Source of the DNA: Oceanobacillus jordanicus
Lineage (GTDB): Bacteria > Bacillota > Bacilli > Bacillales > Amphibacillaceae
Assembly (NCBI RefSeq): GCF_022095695.1
Contig: NZ_JAIFZM010000002.1
Location: 332,689-396,688, forward strand
Reading direction: 5' to 3'
DNA: 64,000 bases
The notes under the pieces: model-generated
Databases searched by the model: none
The model's input: only the letters and a program-made list of their open reading frames with translations
What the model was told of the DNA's origin: nothing
Translations under genes and position numbers: made by a program
Shown: piece by piece, positions 8,426 through 17,228 of the stretch
Layout of the letters: every line of letters begins with the position of its first letter
Position numbering within the stretch: the stretch's first letter is position 1

Positions 8426-9439
8426 ATGAAAAAATCTACGATGGCTGATGTTGCAAAGTTAGCAGGAATTTCTAAAAGTACGGTATCACAGTATATAAAT
8501 AATCGTTTTACATATATGTCGGAGCCTACAAAAGAACGGATTAAGAATGCCATCGAAGAGCTCCAGTATGTGCCGAACTTTACCGCTAAAAGTCTGAAAC
8601 AAAAGAAGACTCGGACGATCGGTGTTATCGTCGCAAATATTTTACATTCTTTCACCACGGAAGTTATTCGTGCTATAGAAGATGAATGTGAGCGAAACAA
8701 TTTTCAACTCATTGTTTGTAATGCAGACGACAATTCAGCAAAAGAAAGAAAGTACATTGATATTTTATTAGCTAAGCAAGTAGATGGTTTAATCATTTTT
8801 CCGACTACAGGCAATTTTGATTACTATCAGTATTTAAAGGAATTGCAATTCCCGGTCGTTTTCATAGATAGAAAGGTAGATGGAAATATATATCCAACCT
8901 TCTTGTTAGATAATGATGCAGCAGCAGAAATTGCAGTAGAGTCCTTTTATCAAAATGGGATACAAGAAGCAGGTATTGTATTACCGCCTCTAAAGAAAAA
9001 CATGACACCACGTGAAGAACGACTAGAAGGATTTAGGAAAGCATTAGCCAGGAGAGGTATTCAACTCAAAGAAGATTGGATTGTAGAAGGGAATAGCCAA
9101 AAAGTCTCCGAGCATCTAAAAACGTTATATAGAAATAATGATTTGCCTAAAGGGTTCTTTACAGTGAATGATGTTTCTTTAATAGAGTTACTAAAATTTC
9201 TAAAAAGTAAGCGCTTAAAAATACCACGTGATATAAATGTGATCACGATTGATTTCTCTGTTTATTTGGATTTATTGAATCCACCTATCACGATAATAAA
9301 ACAACCAACTGTAGAAATAGGTGTTGAAGCAGCAAGTTGTTTACTGAAAGAGATTCAGGAAGAAGAACGGAAACAAGAATATGAATTAAGAAGATTCACC
9401 CCAGTTACCCACATAGAAAGCGAACAGATAAAGAAGTAA
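8426..9439 (+). CDS. LacI-family transcriptional regulator (probable regulator of the adjacent aldonate/uronate operon)
   Basis: The N terminus has the classic helix-turn-helix and hinge: MADVAKLAGISKSTVSQYIN, then YVPNFTAKSLKQKKT. The rest is a periplasmic-binding-protein-like effector domain starting TIGVIVANILHSF. The start at 8426 has GGAGGGGG ideally spaced; an upstream in-frame ATG at 8411 has none. It lies directly upstream of the dehydrogenase/TRAP/uxu operon in the same direction. In B. subtilis the equivalent exu/uxu region is controlled by the LacI-family ExuR, so a role as local repressor answering to a pathway sugar acid is likely. The TAAACCG operators next to its promoter suggest autorepression. 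Confidence 0.9.
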   Translation: MKKSTMADVAKLAGISKSTVSQYINNRFTYMSEPTKERIKNAIEELQYVPNFTAKSLKQKKTRTIGVIVANILHSFTTEVIRAIEDECERNNFQLIVCNADDNSAKERKYIDILLAKQVDGLIIFPTTGNFDYYQYLKELQFPVVFIDRKVDGNIYPTFLLDNDAAAEIAVESFYQNGIQEAGIVLPPLKKNMTPREERLEGFRKALARRGIQLKEDWIVEGNSQKVSEHLKTLYRNNDLPKGFFTVNDVSLIELLKFLKSKRLKIPRDINVITIDFSVYLDLLNPPITIIKQPTVEIGVEAASCLLKEIQEEERKQEYELRRFTPVTHIESEQIKK

Positions 9440-9445
9440 GCTTGC

Positions 9446-9474
9446 TTGTTTTTGCAAGCGATTGCAATTATAGT
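9446..9474 (+). promoter_or_regulatory. Promoter of the yjmC-dct-uxu operon with an embedded cre site
   Basis: TTGTTT (9446-9451) and TATAGT (9469-9474) are 17 bases apart. The spacer holds TTGCAAGCGATTGCAA (9452-9467), which fits the CcpA cre consensus WTGNAANCGNWWNCAW at every position. Glucose repression of the operon by CcpA would follow. The same segment also forms a GCTTGC/GCAAGC hairpin that could end the regulator transcript. Confidence 0.65.
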
Positions 9475-9556
9475 AATAGGCTTTCACTCGAATAAGGTTT
9501 GGAAAGGAAATACAAAAATATAAGGTTATAACCGTAATCTGGATTAGCAGGCATCG

Positions 9557-10567
9557 ATGAGCACAGTAACAGTACAAGCAGAAGAAGTTAAACGTCTGGT
9601 AGTAGCTAAATTGGAACAAGCAGGCTTAGAGAATGACCATGCAGAAAAAGTAGCTAGCATTTTAATCCATGCAGATCTAAGAGGTGTGAGTTCTCATGGT
9701 GTCTTAAGAACAGAACACTATATTAATAGACTAAATGAAGGTGGATTGAATAAAGCTCCGAACATTTCAGTCAACAAAACGGGTCCGGTTACTGCTGTCG
9801 TAGATGGTGATAATGGGTTTGGACATGTCATTGCAGATAAGGCAATGGAAGTAGCGATTGAATCCGCAAAAGAAAATGGGGTTGGAATGGTTACAGCAAT
9901 GAACAGTAGCCATTGCGGGGCCTTAAGCTATTTTGTAAACAGGGCAGCTGAAGAACAGTTGATTGGGATTGCGATGACACATACCGATAAAATTGTTGTT
10001 CCATTTGGTGGGAAGAAGCCTTTCTTAGGTACAAACCCAATAGCCTATGGAGTTCCAGCAAAAAAGAAAAAGCCGTTCATACTAGATATGGCAACTTCTA
10101 CAGTAGCGCTAGGGAAGATTTTACAATTTAAAGAAGAAGGCAAAGATATTCCGGCAGGCTGGGGTGTTGATGCTGAGGGGAATACTGTCACAGATCCTTC
10201 TAAAGTAGAAGCACTAAGCCCATTTGGTGGGCCTAAAGGCTATGGCCTTTCCTTAATTGTTGATATATTTTCTGGATTATTAGCGGGTGCTGCTTTTGGT
10301 CCACACGTTAATAAAATGTACGGGGATTTAGATAAGTACCGACATTTAGGGCATTATTTCTGTGTGATCAATCCATCCTATTTTACGGATAAAGATAGTT
10401 TTCTAGAAAATATGGACCAAATGATTGATGAACTGCATAACGCAAGTCCTGCAGAAGGATTTGATAAGGTTCTTATCCCAGGAGAAATTGAACAGCTTAA
10501 TGAGGAAAAGAATCGAAAAGAAGGGGTTACGATTGCTGCATCTGTTTATGAGTATCTAGCAAATTAA
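9557..10567 (+). CDS. yjmC: Ldh2/MDH2-family NAD(P)-dependent dehydrogenase (YjmC type)
   Basis: The 336-residue protein belongs to the malate/L-lactate/ureidoglycolate dehydrogenase family (not the classical Rossmann LDH). It has the signature [11 protein letters not shown] near residue 48, [10 protein letters not shown] (about 120) with the catalytic His, [17 protein letters not shown], and the closing [13 protein letters not shown]. Family members reduce 2-keto acids or oxidise 2-hydroxy acids such as diketogulonate or ureidoglycolate. B. subtilis carries yjmC beside yjmD and uxuA, the same partners as here. It is the first gene of the operon behind the cre-bearing promoter. The ribosome binding site is weak (GCAGGC). 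Confidence 0.85.
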   Translation: MSTVTVQAEEVKRLVVAKLEQAGLENDHAEKVASILIHADLRGVSSHGVLRTEHYINRLNEGGLNKAPNISVNKTGPVTAVVDGDNGFGHVIADKAMEVAIESAKENGVGMVTAMNSSHCGALSYFVNRAAEEQLIGIAMTHTDKIVVPFGGKKPFLGTNPIAYGVPAKKKKPFILDMATSTVALGKILQFKEEGKDIPAGWGVDAEGNTVTDPSKVEALSPFGGPKGYGLSLIVDIFSGLLAGAAFGPHVNKMYGDLDKYRHLGHYFCVINPSYFTDKDSFLENMDQMIDELHNASPAEGFDKVLIPGEIEQLNEEKNRKEGVTIAASVYEYLAN

Positions 10568-10586
10568 AAAAGGGGAGAGAGTTATC

Positions 10587-11579
10587 ATGAAGAAGATGAA
10601 ATTAACGATCATATTATCTGCAATTGTATTGTTTCTGGCAGCATGTGGGTCAGATGAGGCTAGTGGTGGAAATGGGGATACCATCGAGTGGAAATTAGGC
10701 CATTTATCTGATGAAAACCATATTTGGCATAAAACAGCCGAAGAATTTGCAAGTCTAGTAAACGAAAAGACCAGTGGTGAGATTGAAATAGAGATTTATC
10801 CGAATAATTCATTAGGTGGCGAAACAGATACGATTAATTCCATTCAGGCGGGCACAGCAGATTTAGTTATCTCAGGGGAAACTCTACAAAACTGGGCACC
10901 AAAAGCCGCGCTATTGGCAGCACCGTATGCTTTTAGAGATTTAGATCACGTTACTTCCGTGGTAGAAGGGGAGATTGGGCAGGAAATTGAAGATCAGATT
11001 AAAGAAGAAGCAGGGCTGACTCCACTTTACTATCATACACGTGCACCGAGAAACCTAACTTCTAAAGAACCAATTAAATCTCCTGCAGACTTAAGTGGCT
11101 TTAGTATGCGTGTACCAAACGTTCCATTATTTTTAGATACATGGGAAGCTGCAGGAGCGAACCCTCAAGTAATGGACTTTAATGAAGTTTTCACAGGAAT
11201 TCAGCAAGGGGTTATTGATGGTCAAGAGAACCCTGTTGATTTAATCCAAAGCGGTGGACTTTATGAAGTACAGCAATATGTAAATAGAACGGAGCATGTT
11301 CATTCATGGATTTATGTATTAGTAGGAAATGAGCAGCTTGAAGCGTTGAATGATGAACAACGAGATGCAGTTCTTGAGGCAGCCGAAGAGGCACAGAAGA
11401 TCGGAGAAGAGCTTTACCAAGAAGAAATCGAACAGATTGAAGGCGAATTAACTGACAATGGCATGGAATTTGTTGACGTTGATCAAGAAGCCTTTAGAGA
11501 GGTTATGATCCCAGCGGTAGAAAAATCGTTATCAGATGAACAGCTAGATCTCTATAATCGGATTTTAGAAGTTGAGTAG
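10587..11579 (+). CDS. dctP: TRAP transporter substrate-binding protein DctP (lipoprotein)
   Basis: A lipoprotein signal peptide ends in the lipobox LAAC at about residues 17-20. The mature part is a DctP-family binding protein with WKLGHLSDENHIWH, EIYPNNSLGGETDTI and the conserved arginine in the SMRVPNVPLF region that binds the carboxylate of the ligand. Its TRAP membrane subunits follow. In this operon the ligand is expected to be a sugar acid such as a hexuronate or aldonate. The protein sits on the outer face of the cytoplasmic membrane. Confidence 0.92.
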   Translation: MKKMKLTIILSAIVLFLAACGSDEASGGNGDTIEWKLGHLSDENHIWHKTAEEFASLVNEKTSGEIEIEIYPNNSLGGETDTINSIQAGTADLVISGETLQNWAPKAALLAAPYAFRDLDHVTSVVEGEIGQEIEDQIKEEAGLTPLYYHTRAPRNLTSKEPIKSPADLSGFSMRVPNVPLFLDTWEAAGANPQVMDFNEVFTGIQQGVIDGQENPVDLIQSGGLYEVQQYVNRTEHVHSWIYVLVGNEQLEALNDEQRDAVLEAAEEAQKIGEELYQEEIEQIEGELTDNGMEFVDVDQEAFREVMIPAVEKSLSDEQLDLYNRILEVE

Positions 11580-11609
11580 ACATTAATAGACGGACCCAAT
11601 CAAAAAATG

Positions 11610-11655
11610 AAGGGCTGGCCTTCTTTACCTTGAGAAGGTAGGACGGGCAGCTCTT
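11610..11655 (+). other. Intercistronic stem-loop between dctP and dctQ
   Basis: Outer arms AAGGGCTG (11610-11617) and CAGCTCTT (11648-11655) pair with one G-U, and an inner TACCTT/AAGGTA stem lies between them. No long T run follows immediately. The position fits partial termination or mRNA stabilisation, giving more binding protein than membrane subunits. Confidence 0.5.
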
Positions 11656-11700
11656 ATTGCTTTATTGACAAAGGGATATAAAAAAGAGGTGGCTTTTTTT

Positions 11701-11727
11701 ATGAAGGGATGGTGCAGGAGGAAATGA
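11701..11727 (+). CDS. Eight-codon leader peptide coupled to dctQ
   Basis: An ATG at 11701 has a good ribosome binding site (GAGGTGG, 9-10 bases upstream) and opens the reading frame MKGWCRRK, ending in TGA at 11725-11727. That stop overlaps an ATG of dctQ as ATGA. The dctQ candidates have poorly spaced sites of their own, so the mini-frame may deliver ribosomes to dctQ. Confidence 0.35.
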   Translation: MKGWCRRK

Positions 11728-12206
11728 CCAAGCTTATTGAGCGATTACTCGGATTTCTAACAATCGTTAGTTTTATAGGCGTTATTAGTGCAGTGGTTGT
11801 CCAAATTATGGCTAGATATTTGCCATATAACGCAGTATGGACAGAAGAATTAACGCGATATTTCTTCATCTTTACAATATGCTTTGGTGCTCCACTAGGG
11901 TTGTTAAAAGGGGAATATATAAACGTTGACGTTATTTTAAAAAGAATACCACTAAAAATCCGTAAATATTACGAGATTGTCATCTATTTACTTATTTTAG
12001 CTTTGAGTGTGGTTTTAGTGATGGAAGGCCTCACATTCACCGAAATTGGTGCAAATCAATTATCTGCCACGATGAACTTCCCGATGTCGTATATACATGC
12101 AGGGTTTGTCATTTTGGGTGTGTTTTTGGCATACTTTTCTACCATTCAAATCATCCGCCTGTTAAAGAATCAATATAATTTTGAACAGGGTTACGAGGAG
12201 GAATAA
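11724..12206 (+). CDS. dctQ: TRAP transporter small membrane subunit DctQ
   Basis: A small four-helix membrane protein of about 160 residues with the DctQ hallmark WTEELTRYFFIFTICFG in helix 2 and GEYINVDVILKR in the loop after it. It bridges DctP and DctM in the TRAP complex, powered by a sodium or proton gradient. The start is uncertain: ATG at 11709 or at 11724. I favour 11724 because it overlaps the stop of the leader frame as ATGA. The gene is followed at 2 bases by dctM. Confidence 0.88.
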   Translation: MTKLIERLLGFLTIVSFIGVISAVVVQIMARYLPYNAVWTEELTRYFFIFTICFGAPLGLLKGEYINVDVILKRIPLKIRKYYEIVIYLLILALSVVLVMEGLTFTEIGANQLSATMNFPMSYIHAGFVILGVFLAYFSTIQIIRLLKNQYNFEQGYEEE

Positions 12207-12208
12207 TT

Positions 12209-13480
12209 ATGGCAGCATTATTATTTGGATCATTTATAGTCTTAATCTTCCTAGGAATCCCTGTTGCCTTCAGCTTAGGGTTAGCCTCTCTTCTTTATTT
12301 AGTTATAGGGGATATTCCGTTAACGATTATACCTCAACGTATGTTTGGTGGTTTAAATTCCTTTACACTCCTCTGTATACCAGGCTTTATTCTTGCTGGT
12401 AATTTAATGAACGCAGGAGGTATTACGGATAGGATTATACATTTTGCAAATAGCATATTAGGACATATTCGTGGAGGACTTGGCCTAGCGAATGTTGGGG
12501 CATCGATGGGGTTTTCCGGGATTTCTGGTACGGCATTAGCTGATACAGCGAGTATTGGTTCTGTTATGATCCCGTCTATGAAAAAGCAAGGGTATGGCGC
12601 AGGATTCTCTGCGGCGGTTACAGCATCTTCATCCGTTGTTGGTCCCATTATCCCGCCGTCTCTACCGATGATTATGGTCGGTACGCTAGCAGCACTTTCC
12701 ATTGGTGATTTGTTTGCAGCAGGTATTATACCAGGTCTGTTACTAGGCCTCGGATTGATGATCCCAACCTACTTGATCTCCGTAAAAAGAGGTTATCCAA
12801 AAGGAAAAAGAAGTACTTTAAAAGAAATTTGGACGAGTTTTAGTGGAGCTTTTTGGGCCCTGTTTATGACAATCATTATTTTGTATGGAATTCTAGGTGG
12901 TTATTTCACACCAACAGAAGCATCTATTATTGCAGTTCTTTATGCTGTTGTGGTCGGATTGTTAGTGTATAAGGAGTTGAAAGTGAAAGATTTACCATCA
13001 ATCATCTTAAAGTCAATGGTAAGCGCGGCTTCTATCATGTTATTAGTAGGTTTTGCTAACCTATTTGGTTGGATTATGACAAGAGAGCAAATCCCCCAAC
13101 TAATAGCAGATTCCATTTTAGGATTTTCAACTAACTCTGTCGTCGTGATATTACTGATTATCTTACTACTATTATTCGTGGGTACATTTATGGAAACTAT
13201 TGCAGCACTTGTAATCTTATTTCCAGTATTATTACCGGTTGCAACGCAAATTGGAATGGACCCAATTCAATTTGGTGTAGTGATGGTTCTAACATTAGTA
13301 ATCGGCTTAATGACACCGCCTGTTGGTGTATGTCTCTTTGTTGCATCCCAAATAGGTAGAGTCACCATGGGGAAAGTGGTACGAGAGCTCGTTCCATTCT
13401 TTGGTATTGCCCTTCTCGTGCTATTACTTGTCGCATTTGTCCCACAAATAACGTTATTTTTACCAAATCTTTTTGAATAG
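12209..13480 (+). CDS. dctM: TRAP transporter large permease DctM
   Basis: A 423-residue protein with about twelve hydrophobic segments, the family length. Conserved stretches include FGGLNSFTLLCIPGFILAG, GISGTALADTASIGS, VGPIIPPSLPMIM and, near the end, LMTPPVGVCLFVASQI. DctM is the ion-coupled translocation subunit of TRAP transporters. It lies between dctQ and the zinc dehydrogenase in a continuous operon, so the imported solute is expected to be a substrate of the neighbouring dehydrogenases and dehydratase. Confidence 0.93.
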   Translation: MAALLFGSFIVLIFLGIPVAFSLGLASLLYLVIGDIPLTIIPQRMFGGLNSFTLLCIPGFILAGNLMNAGGITDRIIHFANSILGHIRGGLGLANVGASMGFSGISGTALADTASIGSVMIPSMKKQGYGAGFSAAVTASSSVVGPIIPPSLPMIMVGTLAALSIGDLFAAGIIPGLLLGLGLMIPTYLISVKRGYPKGKRSTLKEIWTSFSGAFWALFMTIIILYGILGGYFTPTEASIIAVLYAVVVGLLVYKELKVKDLPSIILKSMVSAASIMLLVGFANLFGWIMTREQIPQLIADSILGFSTNSVVVILLIILLLLFVGTFMETIAALVILFPVLLPVATQIGMDPIQFGVVMVLTLVIGLMTPPVGVCLFVASQIGRVTMGKVVRELVPFFGIALLVLLLVAFVPQITLFLPNLFE

Positions 13481-13492
13481 AGGTGGATTGAC

Positions 13493-14512
13493 TTGAAAGC
13501 AGTATTAATGCCCGAAGCACGTAAAATCGAGATAACAAATGTAGATAAACCACAAATTGAAAAGGAAAGTCAAGTTCTATTAAAGATTAAAAGGGTAGGG
13601 ATATGCGGATCAGACATGCATATCTACCATGGCACAAATCCAATGGCCACGTATCCTAGAATAGTAGGTCATGAAGTAACTGGAGAAATCGTGGAAGTAG
13701 GCTCCCAAGTATCCTCTGTAGCAGTTGGTGATCGTGTTGTTGTAGAACCGATCCGTTATTGCGGGAAATGCTTCGCATGCAGGAATGGACGACCCAATGT
13801 ATGTAAAGAGCTGTCTGCCTTTGGGGTGCATGAAGACGGTGGTATGAGAGAATTCGCCGTACTTCCTGAGAATCAAGTTCATAAAATTGACCCAACAATC
13901 GATTGGGACGAGGCCGTAATGGCAGAGCCTTATACGATTGGTGCACAGGCCACCTGGAGAGGGAATGTCCAAGAGGGCCACACAGTTTTTATTCAAGGAG
14001 CAGGGCCAATTGGAATTACGGTGTTAAAAATGGCCAAGCTACGTGGCGCTACGGTTATTATTTCTGATATCACACAGGAAAGATTAGATTTTGCAAAGGA
14101 AAATGGCGCAGATTATACGATCAACCCTATTGAAATTAATGTAGCCACAAAAATCGAGGAAATTACGGCAGGTGAAGGAGCAAACGTTGTAATTGATGCA
14201 GTTGGTACACCACAAACATTTGAATTAAGTGTCGAAGTTGCATCCCCTTCTGGCTATGTTGTAACACTTGGATTTGATACAAGGCCATCCTCTATTCCGG
14301 CAATGCCTATTACAAAAAAAGAGCTCACAATTGTGGGATCAAGATTGCAGACAGGCCAGTTTCCTTATGTAATAGATTTAATGAATGATAGAAAGTTAAC
14401 GCATAATGGCTTGATTACGCATAAATTTCAACTTCACGAAGTAGAAGAAGCGTTCAAATTCATAGAAGAAAATCCACAATTAGTAAGAAAAGCAGTCATA
14501 GCTTTTGACTAA
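13493..14512 (+). CDS. yjmD: Zinc-dependent medium-chain dehydrogenase (YjmD type)
   Basis: A 339-residue MDR-family dehydrogenase: catalytic zinc site [12 protein letters not shown] and [12 protein letters not shown], structural zinc lobe [15 protein letters not shown], and the nucleotide-binding turn [14 protein letters not shown]. The start codon is TTG, with GAGGTGG upstream. The relatives are L-idonate, galactitol-1-phosphate and sorbitol dehydrogenases; B. subtilis has yjmD in the same neighbourhood. It probably oxidises the C5 or C2 hydroxyl of an aldonate (for example L-gulonate or L-idonate) to feed the mannonate branch. Confidence 0.87.
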   Translation: MKAVLMPEARKIEITNVDKPQIEKESQVLLKIKRVGICGSDMHIYHGTNPMATYPRIVGHEVTGEIVEVGSQVSSVAVGDRVVVEPIRYCGKCFACRNGRPNVCKELSAFGVHEDGGMREFAVLPENQVHKIDPTIDWDEAVMAEPYTIGAQATWRGNVQEGHTVFIQGAGPIGITVLKMAKLRGATVIISDITQERLDFAKENGADYTINPIEINVATKIEEITAGEGANVVIDAVGTPQTFELSVEVASPSGYVVTLGFDTRPSSIPAMPITKKELTIVGSRLQTGQFPYVIDLMNDRKLTHNGLITHKFQLHEVEEAFKFIEENPQLVRKAVIAFD

Positions 14513-14527
14513 GCAAGGAGGATGAGC

Positions 14528-15157
14528 ATGGCACTGACAGAAATGATCGCAAAACTACAAGCATCAAAATTAGTGGCCGTAATCAGGGGAAATAGTGCTG
14601 AAGAAGCACAGTCTATTGCTGAAGCAGCTATAAAAGGTGGCATTACTCATATTGAATTAACGTACACAACCCCTTTTGTCGGCAAAGCTTTTGAAGCCCT
14701 TCATTCTACAGATGCTACCATTGGAGCTGGTACGGTATTAGATGTGCAAACAGCCCGTGACGCCATTTTGCATGGAGCGCAATTCGTAGTAAGTCCTCAT
14801 TTTGATTCAGAAATAGCAAAGTTGTGTAATCGGTACAATGTTCTTTATATGCCTGGTTGTATGACGGTAAAAGAAATTGTTTCAGCACTAGAATATGGCT
14901 GCACCATTGTGAAGCTATTTCCTGCTAATGGGTTTGACCCAAGCTTTATTAAATCGATTAAAGGGCCTATTCCACAGGTGGACGTTATGCCAACAGGTGG
15001 AATCAATTTAGAAAATATGAAGGATTGGATACAAGCAGGGGCTGTTGCTGTCGGGATTGGCAGTGATCTTACAAAAGCTTATCGAAATAACGGGGCAGAA
15101 GGCGTTACTGCATTAGCTCAAAACTATACAAACACACTAAGGAGGGTGAAAGAATGA
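14528..15157 (+). CDS. eda: KDPG/KHG aldolase
   Basis: Class I aldolase of about 210 residues that splits 2-keto-3-deoxy-6-phosphogluconate to pyruvate and glyceraldehyde-3-phosphate. Visible are VAVIRGNSAEEA, THIELTYTTPF with the catalytic Glu, GAGTVLD, and VKLFPANGF with the Schiff-base Lys, followed by MPTGGIN. The start at 14528 is 7 bases behind AAGGAGG; the ATG at 14522 is too close to it. The stop overlaps uxuA by ATGA. Its substrate needs a 2-keto-3-deoxygluconate kinase, which this operon lacks; a PfkB kinase is at 26031. Confidence 0.93.
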   Translation: MALTEMIAKLQASKLVAVIRGNSAEEAQSIAEAAIKGGITHIELTYTTPFVGKAFEALHSTDATIGAGTVLDVQTARDAILHGAQFVVSPHFDSEIAKLCNRYNVLYMPGCMTVKEIVSALEYGCTIVKLFPANGFDPSFIKSIKGPIPQVDVMPTGGINLENMKDWIQAGAVAVGIGSDLTKAYRNNGAEGVTALAQNYTNTLRRVKE

Positions 15158-16254
15158 ATATTACCTTTCGCTGGTTTGGAAGGGACAATGATACGGTCTC
15201 TTTAGAGGATATTAGACAAATCCCAGGTGTAAAGGGAATTGTGTGGGCACTCCATAAAGTGCCAGCTGGAGACGTATGGACCGAGGAAGCAATTGAAGAA
15301 GAAGTGAAATATATTCAATCCCATGGCTTTCATGCAGAAGTAGTAGAAAGTGTGAACATCCACGAATCGATAAAAATAGGGAATGCAGACAGAGATCGCT
15401 ATATAGCTAACTATAAAGAAACAATTAAAAATTTAGCCAAGCATGGAGTAAAGGTTATTTGCTATAATTTCATGCCTGTATTTGATTGGGTTAGAACAAA
15501 TATGAAAGAGCCATTACCTGATGGATCAACCGCTTTATTTTTTGAAAAAAAGATAGTGGAAAATATAAACCTACAAACAATGGCTAATGATGTGATTAAT
15601 TCAAGTGATTTAACCTTACCAGGATGGGAACCAGAAAGGCTAGCTAAAATAGAGGAACTTTTGGAAGAGTATGAGTCTGTCACAGAGGATGATCTATGGG
15701 ATAATCTCGCATACTTTTTAGATGAAGTATTACCAGTAGCGGAAAGCCATGGAGTAAAACTGGCGATTCACCCGGATGATCCACCATGGTCTGTGTTTAA
15801 CCTACCACGAATCATGAAAAATGATGCGGATATAAAACGTTTATATTCTCTATCTGATTCACCATCGAACACGCTAACATTTTGTTCAGGTGCTCTAGGA
15901 GCAAATCGGGAAAATGATACGGTAGAAATTATAAAGAATGTTGCAGAGAAAGCGCCATTTCTACATGTGCGTAACGTGAAAATTTTTGAAAATGGAAACT
16001 TTATTGAGACATCTCACTTAAGCGCAGATGGCAATATTGATATTAAAAATATTATGAAGCAGCTAAGTGACATCAACTATGATGGCTATATTCGGCCAGA
16101 CCATGGTAGACATATTTGGAATGAAGTTTCCAGACCAGGGTACGGGCTATATGATAGAGCATTAGGAATCATGTATTTGAATGGGCTATGGGATGCATTC
16201 CAATCAGTCAAGAAGGAGGAGGCCAACTATGTTTCCAGTACACGAGAATCTTGA
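15154..16254 (+). CDS. uxuA: D-mannonate dehydratase UxuA
   Basis: The 366-residue protein begins with FRWFGRDNDTVSLEDIRQ and contains GIVWALHKVPAGDVW, ICYNFMPVFDWVRT, LAIHPDDPPW and YIRPDHGR, all diagnostic of UxuA. It dehydrates D-mannonate to 2-keto-3-deoxygluconate using Mn2+ or Fe2+. Length matches the B. subtilis and E. coli enzymes (360-394). Its start is within the eda stop (ATGA), and its end overlaps the following oxidoreductase gene by 26 bases. It is the central enzyme defining this operon as a mannonate pathway. Confidence 0.96.
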   Translation: MNITFRWFGRDNDTVSLEDIRQIPGVKGIVWALHKVPAGDVWTEEAIEEEVKYIQSHGFHAEVVESVNIHESIKIGNADRDRYIANYKETIKNLAKHGVKVICYNFMPVFDWVRTNMKEPLPDGSTALFFEKKIVENINLQTMANDVINSSDLTLPGWEPERLAKIEELLEEYESVTEDDLWDNLAYFLDEVLPVAESHGVKLAIHPDDPPWSVFNLPRIMKNDADIKRLYSLSDSPSNTLTFCSGALGANRENDTVEIIKNVAEKAPFLHVRNVKIFENGNFIETSHLSADGNIDIKNIMKQLSDINYDGYIRPDHGRHIWNEVSRPGYGLYDRALGIMYLNGLWDAFQSVKKEEANYVSSTRES

Positions 16255-17062
16255 AGGTAAGGTAGCAGTCATTACAGGTGGAAGTGGTGTCCTCTGTTCT
16301 GCAATGGCAAAGGAATTAGGTAGACAAAAGGTTAAAGTAGCCATTTTAAACAGAACGTTAGAAAATGGCCAAAAGGTAGCAGACGAAATCAACAAAGCTA
16401 ATGGAGAAGCAATCGCAATTGGTGCTAACGTATTGGAAGAGGATGCATTATTAGAGGCGAAGCAAGAAGTTCTGAGTAAATTCTGCAAGATTGATATCTT
16501 AATCAACGGAGCTGGGGGCAACCATGAGGACGCGATTACCTCAGAAGAGAAGCATAGCCAAGATGCAAAAAAATCTTTCTTTGACTTAAAAGATGAAGGG
16601 TTTACTAGCGTATTTGACCGTAATTTTAAAGGAAGCTTTTTAGCTGCGAAAGTATTTGGGGAAGCATTGCTTGAGCAACAAGGCTCTAGCATAATTAATA
16701 TCTCTTCCATGAGCGCATATGCACCGATGACAAAAGTGCCTGCATACTCTGCAGCAAAAGCCGCCATTAATAACTTTACGATGTGGCTATCCGTTCATTT
16801 TGCCAACACAGGGTTAAGAGTAAATGCAATAGCTCCAGGGTTCTTCCTTACTACGCAAAACCGAGATCTTTTACTGGATAAAGAGGGCAACCATACAGCA
16901 AGAGCTGAGAAAATCATTACCGGCACACCAATGGAAAAATTCGGTGATCCTAATGACCTGATTGGTACACTTTTATGGTTAGTAGATCCTGAATACTCTG
17001 GCTTTGTAACAGGTGTAACGATTCCTGTAGACGGCGGATTTATGGCCTATTCCGGAGTATAA
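16229..17062 (+). CDS. yjmF: D-mannonate oxidoreductase, SDR family (YjmF/UxuB type)
   Basis: Classical short-chain dehydrogenase with cofactor motif TGGSGVLCSAMAKELG, INGAGGNHEDA, and the catalytic Ser-Tyr-Lys in ISSMSAYAPM and PAYSAAKAAI. The insert KSFFDLKDEGFTSVFDRNFK and the length (277 residues) are typical of YjmF, which interconverts D-fructuronate and D-mannonate. The start at 16229 has AAGGAGGAGG; an earlier in-frame ATG lies inside uxuA without a site. It is the last gene of the operon, with a terminator at 17166. A degraded fragment similar to this gene lies at 45312-45540. Confidence 0.92.
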   Translation: MFPVHENLEGKVAVITGGSGVLCSAMAKELGRQKVKVAILNRTLENGQKVADEINKANGEAIAIGANVLEEDALLEAKQEVLSKFCKIDILINGAGGNHEDAITSEEKHSQDAKKSFFDLKDEGFTSVFDRNFKGSFLAAKVFGEALLEQQGSSIINISSMSAYAPMTKVPAYSAAKAAINNFTMWLSVHFANTGLRVNAIAPGFFLTTQNRDLLLDKEGNHTARAEKIITGTPMEKFGDPNDLIGTLLWLVDPEYSGFVTGVTIPVDGGFMAYSGV

Positions 17063-17165
17063 TAGGATCATGGTTCAACAATAGGGGATCAAATAATAAT
17101 AAAGGTCGCTGACTGGGCAGGTCAGGAGATCCATAGATTTAAAGGTTTATTTTGAAGTTGAATGG

Positions 17166-17212
17166 CTGGTTTGAGATCGGTGTGTTACTGAACTCAAACC
17201 AGTTTATTTTAG
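17166..17212 (+). terminator. Rho-independent terminator of the uxu operon
   Basis: Perfect 10-bp arms CTGGTTTGAG (17166-17175) and CTCAAACCAG (17193-17202) are followed by TTTATTTTAGTTT. The plus-strand T-rich tail assigns it to the uxuA-yjmF transcript. Confidence 0.85.
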
Positions 17213-17228
17213 TTTGGAATTGGAAATG

